NCBI GenBank assembly: GCA_944381935.1
Contig: CALWMN010000005.1
Location: forward strand, 62,001-126,000
Length of the DNA: 64,000 bases
Origin: an uncultured Mediterraneibacter sp.
Lineage (GTDB): Bacteria; Bacillota; Clostridia; Lachnospirales; Lachnospiraceae
Direction: 5' to 3'
Shown here: in pieces, positions 17,347 through 26,229 of the stretch
Layout: each line of letters begins with the position of its first letter
Position numbering within the stretch: position 1 is the first letter of the stretch
The notes under the pieces: model-generated
Seen by the model: only the letters and a program-made list of their open reading frames with translations
Told to the model about the DNA's origin: nothing
Database searches by the model: none
Made by a program: the position numbers and the translations under genes

Positions 17347-18380
17347 TCTTCTTCGGACGAATGCTCCTGATCCGCCGGTTCTCCTTCCCTGACATTCTCC
17401 TCTTTGCTGTGGTCAAGCTGGTGGAGGATCTGCCCGCTTATATTATTGATCACATCATAGCTGGATCCTTTCATCGTAACGCCTGCCGCCCTGACGTGGC
17501 CGCCGCCTCCAAAATATGCTGCAATCCGGCTTACGTCTACCTTTCCTTTTGACCTTAAGCTGACCTTGAATTTCTGGGGAGAGAGCTCGTGGAGGAACAT
17601 TGCAACCTCGACCCCTTTCGTCTGCCTCAACTGGCTGACAATCCCCTCCAGATCAGAAGGCGCTGCCTGGAAGAACTCCATTTCTTTCTCTCTTACGACA
17701 GATACAATGCATCTTTTATCCAGAATCAGCATACTTTCCAGAAGTGCTCTTCCCAGAATCTGGTTCTGAACATAGGTCTTCTCATAATAACTCTTGTCGA
17801 TGATCTCGTTTCCGTCAATCCCTTTCCGCATCAGCGCCGCGGCAATCTCCATCGTCTCCGGGGAGGTGCAGGAATACTGGAACACCCCTGTATCATGCGC
17901 AATTCCCATATAGAGCGCCTCCGCAGTCCTTTTGCTGATCTTTTCCCTGTCAAGCAGCGTAAAGACCAGCTCGGAAGTGGAACTGGCGTCCGGTACTATG
18001 TAATTATGGTCGGCAAACGCCCCGTTGCTGATATGGTGGTCGACACACAGTGTTTCCTTTGCCTGTTCAAACAATGGTTCGGAAAACCCGAGACGCTTCA
18101 CATCGCCGCAGTCGAGACAGATAAACAGGTCATACGCATCCCCCTCTGTCACCGCCGTCTTCACTTCATCCGTGCACCGGATGATCCTGTACGCCTCCGG
18201 AATGGTTTCCAGATATACGTCTGTGCTAATCCCGGGATACTGCTCCTTTAAATACATATACAGTCCCAGGCAGGAACCGACGCAGTCGCCGTCCGGGCGG
18301 ATATGTCCGCCCAGCGCGATTCTGCTCTTCCCTTTTAAAATATCTTCCAAAACTATTTTCATGCTATTCATCAGCTCCAT
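17343..18380 (-). CDS. nrnA: DHH/DHHA1 nanoRNase and pAp phosphatase
   Basis: Degrades short oligoribonucleotides and, in the family, 3'-phosphoadenosine 5'-phosphate. 345 residues. DHH motifs: HIRPDGDCVGS, ICLDCGD, CVDHHISN; the DHHA1 domain ends with GGGGHVRAAG. The C-terminal tail is acidic (DHSKEENVREGE). It overlaps rbfA by 17 bases upstream and truB by four downstream, consistent with tight coupling in the operon. Confidence 0.94.
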   Translation of the reverse strand: MELMNSMKIVLEDILKGKSRIALGGHIRPDGDCVGSCLGLYMYLKEQYPGISTDVYLETIPEAYRIIRCTDEVKTAVTEGDAYDLFICLDCGDVKRLGFSEPLFEQAKETLCVDHHISNGAFADHNYIVPDASSTSELVFTLLDREKISKRTAEALYMGIAHDTGVFQYSCTSPETMEIAAALMRKGIDGNEIIDKSYYEKTYVQNQILGRALLESMLILDKRCIVSVVREKEMEFFQAAPSDLEGIVSQLRQTKGVEVAMFLHELSPQKFKVSLRSKGKVDVSRIAAYFGGGGHVRAAGVTMKGSSYDVINNISGQILHQLDHSKEENVREGEPADQEHSSEEE

Positions 18381-18738
18381 CTTTTAAATTTCTTGTCACT
18401 TCATCTATTTTTCTGCTGATATTCACCCCATATTCAATAGACTGATCCACAATAAACTTAATCTCAGGGGTATTGCGCATATTGACTGTCCGCGCCAGCT
18501 CGCGTCGGATGTAGCCCTCTGCGCTCTGCAGGCCTTTAATCGTATCCTGCTGCATCTTTTCATCCCCAAGCACACTGATATAGGCTTTACATGTCTTCAG
18601 ATCCGGAGCCACCTCCACAGCCACTACGGAAGTCATCGGAGCCACCCTGGGATCCTTGATCCCGCTTCTGAGGATGTTGCTCAGTTCCCTCTGTACTTCT
18701 GCATTTATCCTGGTATTCTTTATACTGTTTTTTCTCAC
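18364..18738 (-). CDS. rbfA: Ribosome-binding factor A (GTG start)
   Basis: Cold-shock and 30S maturation factor binding the 16S 5' helix. The frame is open to 18786, but a GTG at 18738 with AGAGGAG five to six bases upstream gives 124 residues starting RKNSIKNTRINAEV, matching the normal length; the longer form would overlap infB. The KH-like fold shows ELSNILRSGIKDPRV, VVAVEVAPDLKTCKAYISV and LARTVNMRNTPEIKF. Confidence 0.93.
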   Translation of the reverse strand: MRKNSIKNTRINAEVQRELSNILRSGIKDPRVAPMTSVVAVEVAPDLKTCKAYISVLGDEKMQQDTIKGLQSAEGYIRRELARTVNMRNTPEIKFIVDQSIEYGVNISRKIDEVTRNLKDGADE

Positions 18739-18766
18739 TTCTGCTCCTCTTTTCCGTCCCGGAAGG

Positions 18767-21397
18767 CTATTTTCTCTCAATTTCAACCATCTTGTATGCC
18801 TCTACCTGGTCGCCTTCCTTGATATCGTTATAATTTTCAAACACAAATCCACACTCATATCCTGCCCTTACTTCCTTCACATCATCCTTGAATCTTCTCA
18901 ACGACGCAAGCGGCCCGTCAAATACCACAACGCCGTCGCGGATCAGCCGCACCTGGCAGTTTCTCTCAAAGATACCGTCCTGGACATATGCGCCGGCAAT
19001 TGTCCCGACCCCGGAAGCCTTGAATGTCTGGCGTACCTCCGCATGACCGAGAATCTTCTCCTCGAATACCGGATCCAGCATCCCTTTCATGGCAGCCTCC
19101 ACATCCTCTATCGCATTGTAGATGACTCTGTAAAGCCTCAGGTCCACGCCCTCGCGGTCCGCAATCTCTTTTGCAGTCGCATCCGGGCGCACGTTAAATC
19201 CTATGATGATCGCATTGGACGCAGAAGCCAAAATGACATCCGATTCATTGATCGCACCGACACCGCCGTGGATCACCTTCACGACAACCTCATCGTTGGT
19301 CAGCTTGAGAAGGCTCTGCTTCAGCGCCTCGACAGAACCCTGCACATCCGCTTTCACGACAATATTGAGTTCCTTTAAGTTTCCTTCCTGTATCTGGTTG
19401 AACAGGTCGTCAAGCGACATCTTTGATTTTGTCTCTTCCAGCAATTTTACCTTGTTCTGCGAGATAAAGGTCTCGGCGAAGTTCCGTGCCTCTTTCTCAG
19501 AGTCACATCCGACAAACACTTCTCCTGCGTTCGGCACGTCGTCAAGGCCGAGAATCTCAACCGGCTGGGAAGGTCCTGCCTCTTTGACACGTCTTCCCTT
19601 ATCGTCCATCATCGCCCTGACACGTCCGTGAGCGCTTCCTGCCGCGATCGCATCTCCTACATGGAGGGTCCCCTTCTGCACCAGTACGGTCGCAACGGAG
19701 CCTTTTCCTTTGTCAAGCTCAGCCTCAATCACAAGGCCGCGTGCCGCGCGGTTCGGATTTGCCTTCAGCTCCATCACCTCCGCTGTAAGGAGGATCATTT
19801 CAAGAAGTTCCGGGATGCCTTCCTTTGTATGGGCCGACACAGGGACAAACACAGTGCTTCCGCCCCAGTCCTCCGGGATCAGCTCATATTCGGTAAGCTC
19901 CTGCTTCACTCTCTCGATGTTTGCGCTCGGTTTGTCAATCTTATTGATCGCAACGATAATCTCAATTCCCGCTGCCTTGGCATGGTTGATCGCTTCCACC
20001 GTCTGGGGCATGACACCGTCGTCGGCTGCCACCACAAGAATCGCAATATCCGTGGAATTTGCGCCACGCATACGCATGGCTGTGAAAGCTTCATGGCCCG
20101 GGGTGTCGAGGAAGGTAATCTTTTCCCCATTGACCTCCACCACATAGGCGCCGATGTGCTGCGTGATGCCGCCTGCCTCCCGGTCGATCACATTCGTGTG
20201 CCGGATCGCATCAAGAAGCGATGTCTTGCCGTGGTCTACGTGTCCCATAACGCATACGACCGGAGGGCGTTTCACCATCTGGCTTTCATCTTCCTCGTCC
20301 TCCCTGAGAAGTTCCTCAATCACATCCACGACTTCCTCTTTCTCGCAGAGCACATCAAACTCCATCGCAATCTCTTCCGCAGTGTCATAGTCGATCTCCT
20401 GGTTGACTGTAACGACTTTTCCCTGGAGGAAAAGCTTTTTGACGATGGCGGAAGGCACGACTTTCATTTTATCTGCCAGCTCTTTGATCGTGAGGACCTC
20501 CGGAATCACAATCTGTTTGATCTGCTCTTCCTTCTTCTCCGTCGGCTTGGGCTGCGGTTTTTTCACCTCTGCCACCTGCTTTTGTTTCTTCCCCTTCTTC
20601 GCTCTGCCCTCAAAGGCTTCATCTCTGTACTCTTTCTTTTTATTGTCTCTTTCTTTGTCTTTCGCCTTGTTCCTCTGGCTCTTCTGCTGCTCCACGATGG
20701 AGGAATTCATATTTTCCCTGTCATCCCGCCTCAGGTCGTTCCTTTTATTTTCTCCACGGGGCCCGCCCTGCCGAGTCCCCTGGCCGCCAAAGCCCTGGTC
20801 CCTGCCGGCCCTCTCCTGGCGCGGTCCCCGGTTCTCTCTTGGCGGGCGCGCTCCCTGTGCCGCTCTCTCCTGGCGCGGTCCTCTGCCTTCCCCTGAGGGA
20901 CGTGTTCCCTGTGCTGGCCTCTCCTGGCGCGGTCCCCGGTTCTCTCCTGCCGGGCGCGCTCCCTGCGCTGCCCTCTCCTGCCGGGACGTCCTCGTCTCAT
21001 CTGCCGGGCGCGCCCCCTGTACACTCCTCTCCTGGCGTGCTGCTTTCCCCTCATCCGCAGGGCGCGCTCCCTGCGCGCTTCTCTCCTGCCGCGGTCCCCT
21101 GCCTTCCGGTGCGGGGCGTCCCGGACGCTGCTGGACCGGCCGCTTCCCCTGGATCCTGCTGCTGTTTTTTGAATTTTGAGGGCGGACCACAAACGCAAGA
21201 TTCTTCTTTTTCGGAGTCTGCTGCCCCTGCTGAGGCTTCTTTCCTGCCGCTTCCTTCCTGATCTTTTCAGCCACATCCTCTTCCAGTGTGCTCATATGGT
21301 TTTTTACTTCTATATTTTTGGTCTTGAGAATATCGATCAGCTCTTTATTCTCCATCCCCAGTTCTTTTGCAAGTTCATGTACTCTCATTTTCGCCAT
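18767..21397 (-). CDS. infB: Translation initiation factor IF-2
   Basis: Brings initiator tRNA to the 30S subunit. 876 residues from ATG 21397, preceded by AGGAGG at nine bases; an in-frame TTG six bases earlier is possible. Order: IF2-N domain ([17 protein letters not shown]), a long basic low-complexity region with an 18-residue tandem repeat (about 101-196), a second IF2-N module ([14 protein letters not shown]), G domain with [16 protein letters not shown] and NKID, then domains II-IV. The start overlaps the ylxQ end by 23 bases. Confidence 0.97.
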   Translation of the reverse strand: MAKMRVHELAKELGMENKELIDILKTKNIEVKNHMSTLEEDVAEKIRKEAAGKKPQQGQQTPKKKNLAFVVRPQNSKNSSRIQGKRPVQQRPGRPAPEGRGPRQERSAQGARPADEGKAARQERSVQGARPADETRTSRQERAAQGARPAGENRGPRQERPAQGTRPSGEGRGPRQERAAQGARPPRENRGPRQERAGRDQGFGGQGTRQGGPRGENKRNDLRRDDRENMNSSIVEQQKSQRNKAKDKERDNKKKEYRDEAFEGRAKKGKKQKQVAEVKKPQPKPTEKKEEQIKQIVIPEVLTIKELADKMKVVPSAIVKKLFLQGKVVTVNQEIDYDTAEEIAMEFDVLCEKEEVVDVIEELLREDEEDESQMVKRPPVVCVMGHVDHGKTSLLDAIRHTNVIDREAGGITQHIGAYVVEVNGEKITFLDTPGHEAFTAMRMRGANSTDIAILVVAADDGVMPQTVEAINHAKAAGIEIIVAINKIDKPSANIERVKQELTEYELIPEDWGGSTVFVPVSAHTKEGIPELLEMILLTAEVMELKANPNRAARGLVIEAELDKGKGSVATVLVQKGTLHVGDAIAAGSAHGRVRAMMDDKGRRVKEAGPSQPVEILGLDDVPNAGEVFVGCDSEKEARNFAETFISQNKVKLLEETKSKMSLDDLFNQIQEGNLKELNIVVKADVQGSVEALKQSLLKLTNDEVVVKVIHGGVGAINESDVILASASNAIIIGFNVRPDATAKEIADREGVDLRLYRVIYNAIEDVEAAMKGMLDPVFEEKILGHAEVRQTFKASGVGTIAGAYVQDGIFERNCQVRLIRDGVVVFDGPLASLRRFKDDVKEVRAGYECGFVFENYNDIKEGDQVEAYKMVEIERK
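20810..21097 (-). repeat. 54-base (18-residue) tandem repeat inside infB
   Basis: The tetrapeptide RQER recurs at exact 18-residue spacing six times (five full units plus a partial), within a consensus of the form RQERxAQGARPxxExRGP. At the DNA level each unit is 54 bases and G/C rich. The copies are similar but not identical, so the array is an older expansion, in the linker between the IF2 N-terminal modules. Confidence 0.9.
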
Positions 21398-21731
21398 GAT
21401 CAACTACCTCCTTTATGCAACGATCTTTCATGGTAAGCTCTCTTAGAATCCCGTTTGCAAACCCTTCATCCAATATCGCCAGAGATGCACGAAATTCCTT
21501 TCCTATTGCATGCCCCAAGGTATCTTTATCTTCGTAAAAACAAATTGGAACTTTATAAAACCCGCACATATCGCGAAACTTCTTTTTTGTATTCCCTGAT
21601 GCATCCTCTGCCACGATCACAAGATACGCATTCCCGGACTTTACTTCATTCTCCGTCATAAATTCACCGCTTGCGCACTTTCCCGCTTTCATTGCCAGGC
21701 TGACCAGGGATAACGCTTTATTCTTTTTCAA
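21375..21731 (-). CDS. ylxQ: L7Ae/YbxF-family RNA-binding protein (TTG start)
   Basis: 118-residue protein of the L7Ae/L30e family, which binds kink-turn RNA; in the nusA-infB operon it is known as YlxQ. The text [17 protein letters not shown] and [18 protein letters not shown] is typical. A TTG at 21731 is preferred, with AAAGGAG ten bases upstream; it overlaps ylxR by 14 bases. The frame is open to 21788 but that part runs over ylxR. Confidence 0.85.
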   Translation of the reverse strand: MKKNKALSLVSLAMKAGKCASGEFMTENEVKSGNAYLVIVAEDASGNTKKKFRDMCGFYKVPICFYEDKDTLGHAIGKEFRASLAILDEGFANGILRELTMKDRCIKEVVDHGENEST

Positions 21732-21996
21732 TATCGCCCATCTCCTTTGCCAGCCTGTCATACGCCTCCTGCGGGACCGCCTGCCCAAATGAGCGCTCCA
21801 GCCCCCTGTTTTTCACTGCTTTCCGGAAACATTCAGCCGACGGGCACAAATAGGCTCCCCTTCCGTTTTTCTTTCCGGTCGCGTCAAGGACAAATTCGTT
21901 CTCCTGTGTCCTCAGTATTCGCATCAGCTCTTTTTTCGGTTTCATTTCACCGCAGCCCACGCATTTGCGCATGGGAATTTTCTTCCTGTTCGCCAA
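21718..21996 (-). CDS. ylxR: YlxR/RnpM RNA-binding protein
   Basis: DUF448 family, 92 residues from a TTG at 21996 with GGAG eight bases before it (a GTG at 22005 is the alternative). The family signature is present: PMRKCVGCG near the start, then NGRGAYLCPSAECFRKAVK. In Bacillus subtilis this protein was reported to bind RNase P RNA and modulate its activity (RnpM); the RNase P RNA gene is elsewhere in this window. Sits between nusA and ylxQ. Confidence 0.9.
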   Translation of the reverse strand: MANRKKIPMRKCVGCGEMKPKKELMRILRTQENEFVLDATGKKNGRGAYLCPSAECFRKAVKNRGLERSFGQAVPQEAYDRLAKEMGDIEKE

Positions 21997-22013
21997 GTCA
22001 TTCACTCCTTCAG

Positions 22014-23267
22014 TTATGATTCGCCATCCGTCTCGGCAAATTCGATTTCATCCGCGTCTTCTCCGTCTTCAAAATGCTCCTCATATTCATCTTCATCATC
22101 GTAAGAATTGTCTTCGTATTCGTCTTCGCCATACGCTTCATCTTCCAGGTATTCCCCTTCAAAATCACCGGTATATCCTTCTTCCCCCATCATGCCCATC
22201 TGTTCCATATAATTCTCCGGGAGCTCTCCTGACTCGATCGCCTGTGTCTCGCTCTTGATATCGATCTTATATCCAGTCAGGCGTGCGGCAAGCCTTGCGT
22301 TCTGCCCCTCTTTCCCGATTGCCAGGGAGAGCTGGTAATCCGGCACGATCACACTTGCCATCTTTTCCTCCGGGTCTGCCATAACAGAGATGACCTTTGC
22401 GGGGCTCAATGCGTTTTCGATCAAAAGGGCTGGATTCTCATCCCAGTTGATGATATCAATCTTCTCGCCCCTAAGCTCATTTACAACCGCATTGACCCTT
22501 GCGCCGTTCATGCCGACACAGGCGCCCACCGGATCCACGTTCGGGTCATTGGACCAGACTGCCATCTTGGTTCTGGACCCCGCCTCGCGGGCAATGCTCT
22601 TGATCTCCACCGTCCCGTCTTTCACCTCTGCCACTTCCGCCTCAAACAGGCGCTTCACCAGCTCAGGATGCGTCCGGGAGACAAGGATCTTGGGGCCCTT
22701 CGGCGTGTTCTTCACTTCCACAACATACAGCTTGATCCGTTCCGTCGGCTTGAACACCTCGCCTTTCACCTGTTCGTTCTCCGTCAGCATGGCATCCGCT
22801 CTCCCCAGATTGATGCTGATATTTTTCCCGACATAACGCTGCACGATACCTGTCACAATATCCTTTTCTTTTTCAAAATACTGGTCAAATACAACTTTTC
22901 GTTCTTCCTCCCGGATCTTCTGCAGGATGAGATTCTTTGCATTCTGCGTCGCGATCCTTCCAAACTCCTTGGAATGGACCGGAACCTGCGCGACATCTCC
23001 CACCTGGAGGGCAGAATCCAGCTTCTCCGCATCTTCAAGGCTGATCTCAAGCGCCGGGTCCATCACCTCTTCAACGACTTCTTTTTCCGCATACACCGAA
23101 TAATCACACGTTTCACGGTCCATAATCACCTTGATATTCTCCGCAGTCCCGAAATGGTTTTTGCATGCGCTGAGCAGAGAATTTTCAATCGCATCCAGCA
23201 TTACATCCTTACTGATGTTTTTTTCCTTCTCAAGAATTGTCAATGCTTCCATTAACTCTGTGTTCAT
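22014..23267 (-). CDS. nusA: Transcription termination/antitermination factor NusA
   Basis: RNA polymerase-associated factor controlling pausing and termination. 417 residues: N-terminal polymerase-binding domain (LMEALTILEKEKNIS), S1 domain (VTGIVQRYVGKNISINLG), KH1 (KMAVWSNDPNVDPVGACVG read in part) and KH2 (YQLSLAIGKEGQNARLA). The C-terminal ~65 residues are strikingly acidic (Glu, Asp, Tyr) and lack the alpha-subunit-binding repeats of proteobacterial NusA. Confidence 0.96.
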   Translation of the reverse strand: MNTELMEALTILEKEKNISKDVMLDAIENSLLSACKNHFGTAENIKVIMDRETCDYSVYAEKEVVEEVMDPALEISLEDAEKLDSALQVGDVAQVPVHSKEFGRIATQNAKNLILQKIREEERKVVFDQYFEKEKDIVTGIVQRYVGKNISINLGRADAMLTENEQVKGEVFKPTERIKLYVVEVKNTPKGPKILVSRTHPELVKRLFEAEVAEVKDGTVEIKSIAREAGSRTKMAVWSNDPNVDPVGACVGMNGARVNAVVNELRGEKIDIINWDENPALLIENALSPAKVISVMADPEEKMASVIVPDYQLSLAIGKEGQNARLAARLTGYKIDIKSETQAIESGELPENYMEQMGMMGEEGYTGDFEGEYLEDEAYGEDEYEDNSYDDEDEYEEHFEDGEDADEIEFAETDGES

Positions 23268-23285
23268 TATCTTTTCCTCCTAATA

Positions 23286-23753
23286 TTAAAAATCCAGCGC
23301 CAGACGGATCAGCGCGATCTCTTTTTTCTCAAACGTCTGCTCTGTACCGTCTTCATACATGATCGTCACGGTATTTTCATCGTAAGACTTCAGGATACCC
23401 ACGAACTCCTTCTGCCGGTCAATGGCCCGGTAGGTCCGGATCTCCACTTCTTCCCCGATGCTTCTTGCAAAATCCTTTTCTTTCTTAAGCGGTCTTCCAA
23501 GCCCCGGAGAACTCACCTCAAAGACATAGGAATCCTCGATATAATCCTTCTCATCCAGGATATCGGAAAATTTCCGGCTGACCGCCTCGCAGTCATCCAC
23601 GGTAATCCCTCCGGGTTTGTCAATATATGCCCTTAAGTACCATGTTCCGCCTTCTTTTACATACTCTACATCCACCAGCTCGAAACCGAACCCTGTCACG
23701 ACCGGTTCTAAGAGCTTTTCTGTCTGCTGTTCATATTCTTCTCTTCTGGACAC
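23286..23753 (-). CDS. rimP: Ribosome maturation factor RimP
   Basis: 30S assembly factor, 155 residues. Text typical of the family: LLEPVVTGFGFELVDVEYV near the N-terminus, YIDKPGGITVDDCEAVSR, and EVSSPGLGRPLKKEKDF. First gene of the cluster that runs to ribF. It lies about 90 bases after a terminator, so a promoter should lie between 23754 and 23840; no strong -35/-10 pair is seen there. Confidence 0.95.
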   Translation of the reverse strand: MSRREEYEQQTEKLLEPVVTGFGFELVDVEYVKEGGTWYLRAYIDKPGGITVDDCEAVSRKFSDILDEKDYIEDSYVFEVSSPGLGRPLKKEKDFARSIGEEVEIRTYRAIDRQKEFVGILKSYDENTVTIMYEDGTEQTFEKKEIALIRLALDF

Positions 23754-23839
23754 GCTAAACTCCCTTTCCTGATCTTAGTTTTGCCTGCATAAAGAATCTA
23801 CTCCCGCAGGAGGCAGAAAAGAACTTCCCCATGCAACAA

Positions 23840-23867
23840 AGAAGAGTGAACTCTCGTTCACTCTTCT
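23840..23867 (-). terminator. Hairpin terminator after the topoisomerase pair
   Basis: Perfect 12-pair stem AGAAGAGTGAAC (23840-23851) with GTTCACTCTTCT (23856-23867) and a four-base loop. On the minus strand it is followed by TTTGTT, a weak U-tract. It separates the topoisomerase genes from rimP. Confidence 0.75.
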
Positions 23868-23958
23868 GCCGGATCCCTTATGTAACTAATAAGAACTCTA
23901 TCACCTTTTTTCGGAGAAATCAAGCGTTTTCTCAATTTTTATCGTAATTTTCTCGGTT

Positions 23959-26199
23959 TTACCGTGATTTTGTGCCCATTCCGTCCCTCTTTGCCACTTT
24001 GAGACGGTTTAATGTCACCTCTTTCTCACCGTAACGGACCTTCGTCTCCGTGCCCTCCTCAAAAAGATAAACCTTTTCCAGCTCATCCTTTTTCTGAAGC
24101 CGGATACCCCTGACGCCGACAGCAGCCTTCTTCTTGACCGGCACCTCGGATGCAGGGAACCTCAGGAAATAGCCGTTCCTGGTTCGGAGCACGATATTCT
24201 GGTTCTCATTGACGACCAGAACGCTGACCAGGGCATCCCCCTCCTGGAGCTTTGTCGCCGCAATCGTCCGCTTCGACACCTGAAACTCTGTCCCGTCCAC
24301 TTTTTTCACCATGCCCTGCGCCGTAGCAAACAAAAGCTTCGCGAAACGCATCTGCTCCGCATCGCACACCATGATGATCTGCTCCCCGCTGCTCGAGTAG
24401 TTGCTGACATTGTCAACGGGCATTCCCTTATCCCGGAACTTCCCGTGGGGCAGGTCGGCCGCCTTAATCTGGTGCATCTTCCCTGTATCTGTAAAAATGC
24501 AGAGCCTTCCCGTATTCATACAGTGTAAGACATACTTATTCTCACTGTCAGCCGCCTCTTTATTCCGCTCATATACAGACGGGTCTACTGTCTTCGCATA
24601 TCCGAAGCGGTCCATCAGGAACACAACCTCCTGCTCTTCGATCTTCTTCTCTTCAAATACCGCTTCTTCCGCATTTTCGATGGCAGTCCTGCGTTTTCTT
24701 GCGTATTCCTTCTTATAAGAATCCAGTTCCTCCATAATGACGCCGGCCATAGAATCATAGTTGTTCAGGATATCCTCGTATCTTGCAATATTCTTCAGCG
24801 TCTCCTCATGCTCCTTCTGAAGCGCCTCAATCTCAAGGCCGATCAGGCGGTACAGGCGCATTTCCAGGATTGCGGTGGCCTGCCTGTCCGTAAAGCGCAA
24901 AAGTGCCGCCATCTTCCTTGAGATAGAAGATTTGAACCTGATATTGTCCGTCACGCCGTCGACCAGGCATGCCCTGGCGTCTTTTACCGACTTGCTCCCC
25001 CGAAGGATCTCAATGATCAGGTCGATCACATCGCACGCCTTGATCAGCCCTTCCTGAACCTCACTCTTCTCCCGTTCTTTCGTGAGCAGCGTCGTGTATT
25101 TTCTTGTGGTAAGCTCAAACTGGAAGTCTACATGATGCTCGATAATTTTCTTTAAGCTCAGTGTCTCCGGTTTTCCGTCCGCCACGGCAAGCATGTTGAC
25201 GCCAAAAGTATCTTCCAGGCGGGTTTTCTTATAGAGCATGTTCTTTAAGTTCTCTGCATCCGCCCCCCTCTTGAGTTCCAGTACAATGCGGATTCCTTCT
25301 TTGGAGGACTGGTTGGAAATATCTACAATATCCGTTGTTTTCTTTGACTCCACAAGCCCTGCCACGTCGTTGAGGAATTTCCCGATGCCTGTGCCGATCA
25401 TTGTGTAGGGGATCTCGGTTATCACAAGCTGCTTCTTTTGGCCTTTTAATTCCTCAACCTCCACTCTTCCCCTCAGCTTAATCTTCCCCTGCCCGGTCTC
25501 ATAGATATCCGTAAGATCGTCCTTATTGACGACGATCCCGCCGGTAGGAAAATCAGGCCCTTTGACGTAACGCATCAGTTGCCTGGTGCTGATGGCATTG
25601 TTTTTCATATATGCTTTTACGGCGTCAATAACCTCTCCGAGATTATGGGTCGGGATACTGGTCGCCATGCCGACCGCGATCCCCTCTGCCCCGTTCACGA
25701 GCAGGTTCGGTACACGGACCGGCAGGACGAGCGGTTCCTTCTCCGTCTCGTCAAAATTAGGTCCAAAATCTATTACGTTCTTGTCCAGGTCTGCCAGACA
25801 GACCTCCTGTGTGAATTTCGTAAGCCTTGCCTCGGTGTAACGCATTGCAGCGGCCCCGTCTCCTTCGATGGAGCCGAAATTCCCATGCCCGTCCACAAGG
25901 ACGATCCCTTTTTTGAACTCCTGCGCCATGACGACCAGAGCCTCATAGATGGAACTGTCCCCGTGGGGATGGTATTTGCCCATTGTATCACCCACAATGC
26001 GGGCGCATTTCCTGTAAGGCCTGTCATAGCGGATGCCCAGCTCATGCATATCATATAGAGTCCGCCTCTGCACTGGCTTAAGTCCGTCCCGGACATCCGG
26101 CAGGGCGCGTGAAATGATAACGCTCATGGCATAATCAATATATGACTTTTTCATCAGGTCCGAGTATTCGGTTCTGATGATCTGTGCTTCCTTGTCCAT
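23959..26199 (-). CDS. parC: Type IIA topoisomerase subunit A, topoisomerase IV-like
   Basis: DNA breakage-rejoining subunit, 746 residues. Catalytic tyrosine Y121 in [10 protein letters not shown]; quinolone-region text GDSSIYEA (S82, E86), closer to ParC than GyrA in having Glu. The C-terminal beta-pinwheel begins near 510, and no GyrA-box (QRRGGKG) is present: the equivalent blade reads [16 protein letters not shown]. Without it, DNA wrapping and true gyrase supercoiling are unlikely, so a decatenating topoisomerase IV role is favoured, with the canonical gyrase expected near the origin. The partner gene ends 30 bases upstream. It is often labelled gyrA in annotation. Confidence 0.85.
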   Translation of the reverse strand: MDKEAQIIRTEYSDLMKKSYIDYAMSVIISRALPDVRDGLKPVQRRTLYDMHELGIRYDRPYRKCARIVGDTMGKYHPHGDSSIYEALVVMAQEFKKGIVLVDGHGNFGSIEGDGAAAMRYTEARLTKFTQEVCLADLDKNVIDFGPNFDETEKEPLVLPVRVPNLLVNGAEGIAVGMATSIPTHNLGEVIDAVKAYMKNNAISTRQLMRYVKGPDFPTGGIVVNKDDLTDIYETGQGKIKLRGRVEVEELKGQKKQLVITEIPYTMIGTGIGKFLNDVAGLVESKKTTDIVDISNQSSKEGIRIVLELKRGADAENLKNMLYKKTRLEDTFGVNMLAVADGKPETLSLKKIIEHHVDFQFELTTRKYTTLLTKEREKSEVQEGLIKACDVIDLIIEILRGSKSVKDARACLVDGVTDNIRFKSSISRKMAALLRFTDRQATAILEMRLYRLIGLEIEALQKEHEETLKNIARYEDILNNYDSMAGVIMEELDSYKKEYARKRRTAIENAEEAVFEEKKIEEQEVVFLMDRFGYAKTVDPSVYERNKEAADSENKYVLHCMNTGRLCIFTDTGKMHQIKAADLPHGKFRDKGMPVDNVSNYSSSGEQIIMVCDAEQMRFAKLLFATAQGMVKKVDGTEFQVSKRTIAATKLQEGDALVSVLVVNENQNIVLRTRNGYFLRFPASEVPVKKKAAVGVRGIRLQKKDELEKVYLFEEGTETKVRYGEKEVTLNRLKVAKRDGMGTKSR

Positions 26200-26229
26200 T
26201 CTTCTTCTCCTTGTCCTTGCAGTGTCCGC

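Noticed and set aside
19628..20896. 422-residue plus-strand frame opposite infB
   Set aside because: It lies wholly antisense to a clear IF-2 gene; its His/Arg/Leu-rich text is what codon bias on the other strand produces, and no ribosome site or domain was seen.
20810..21097. CRISPR-like array
   Set aside because: The 54-base periodic units are contiguous and in frame with IF-2, with no spacers.
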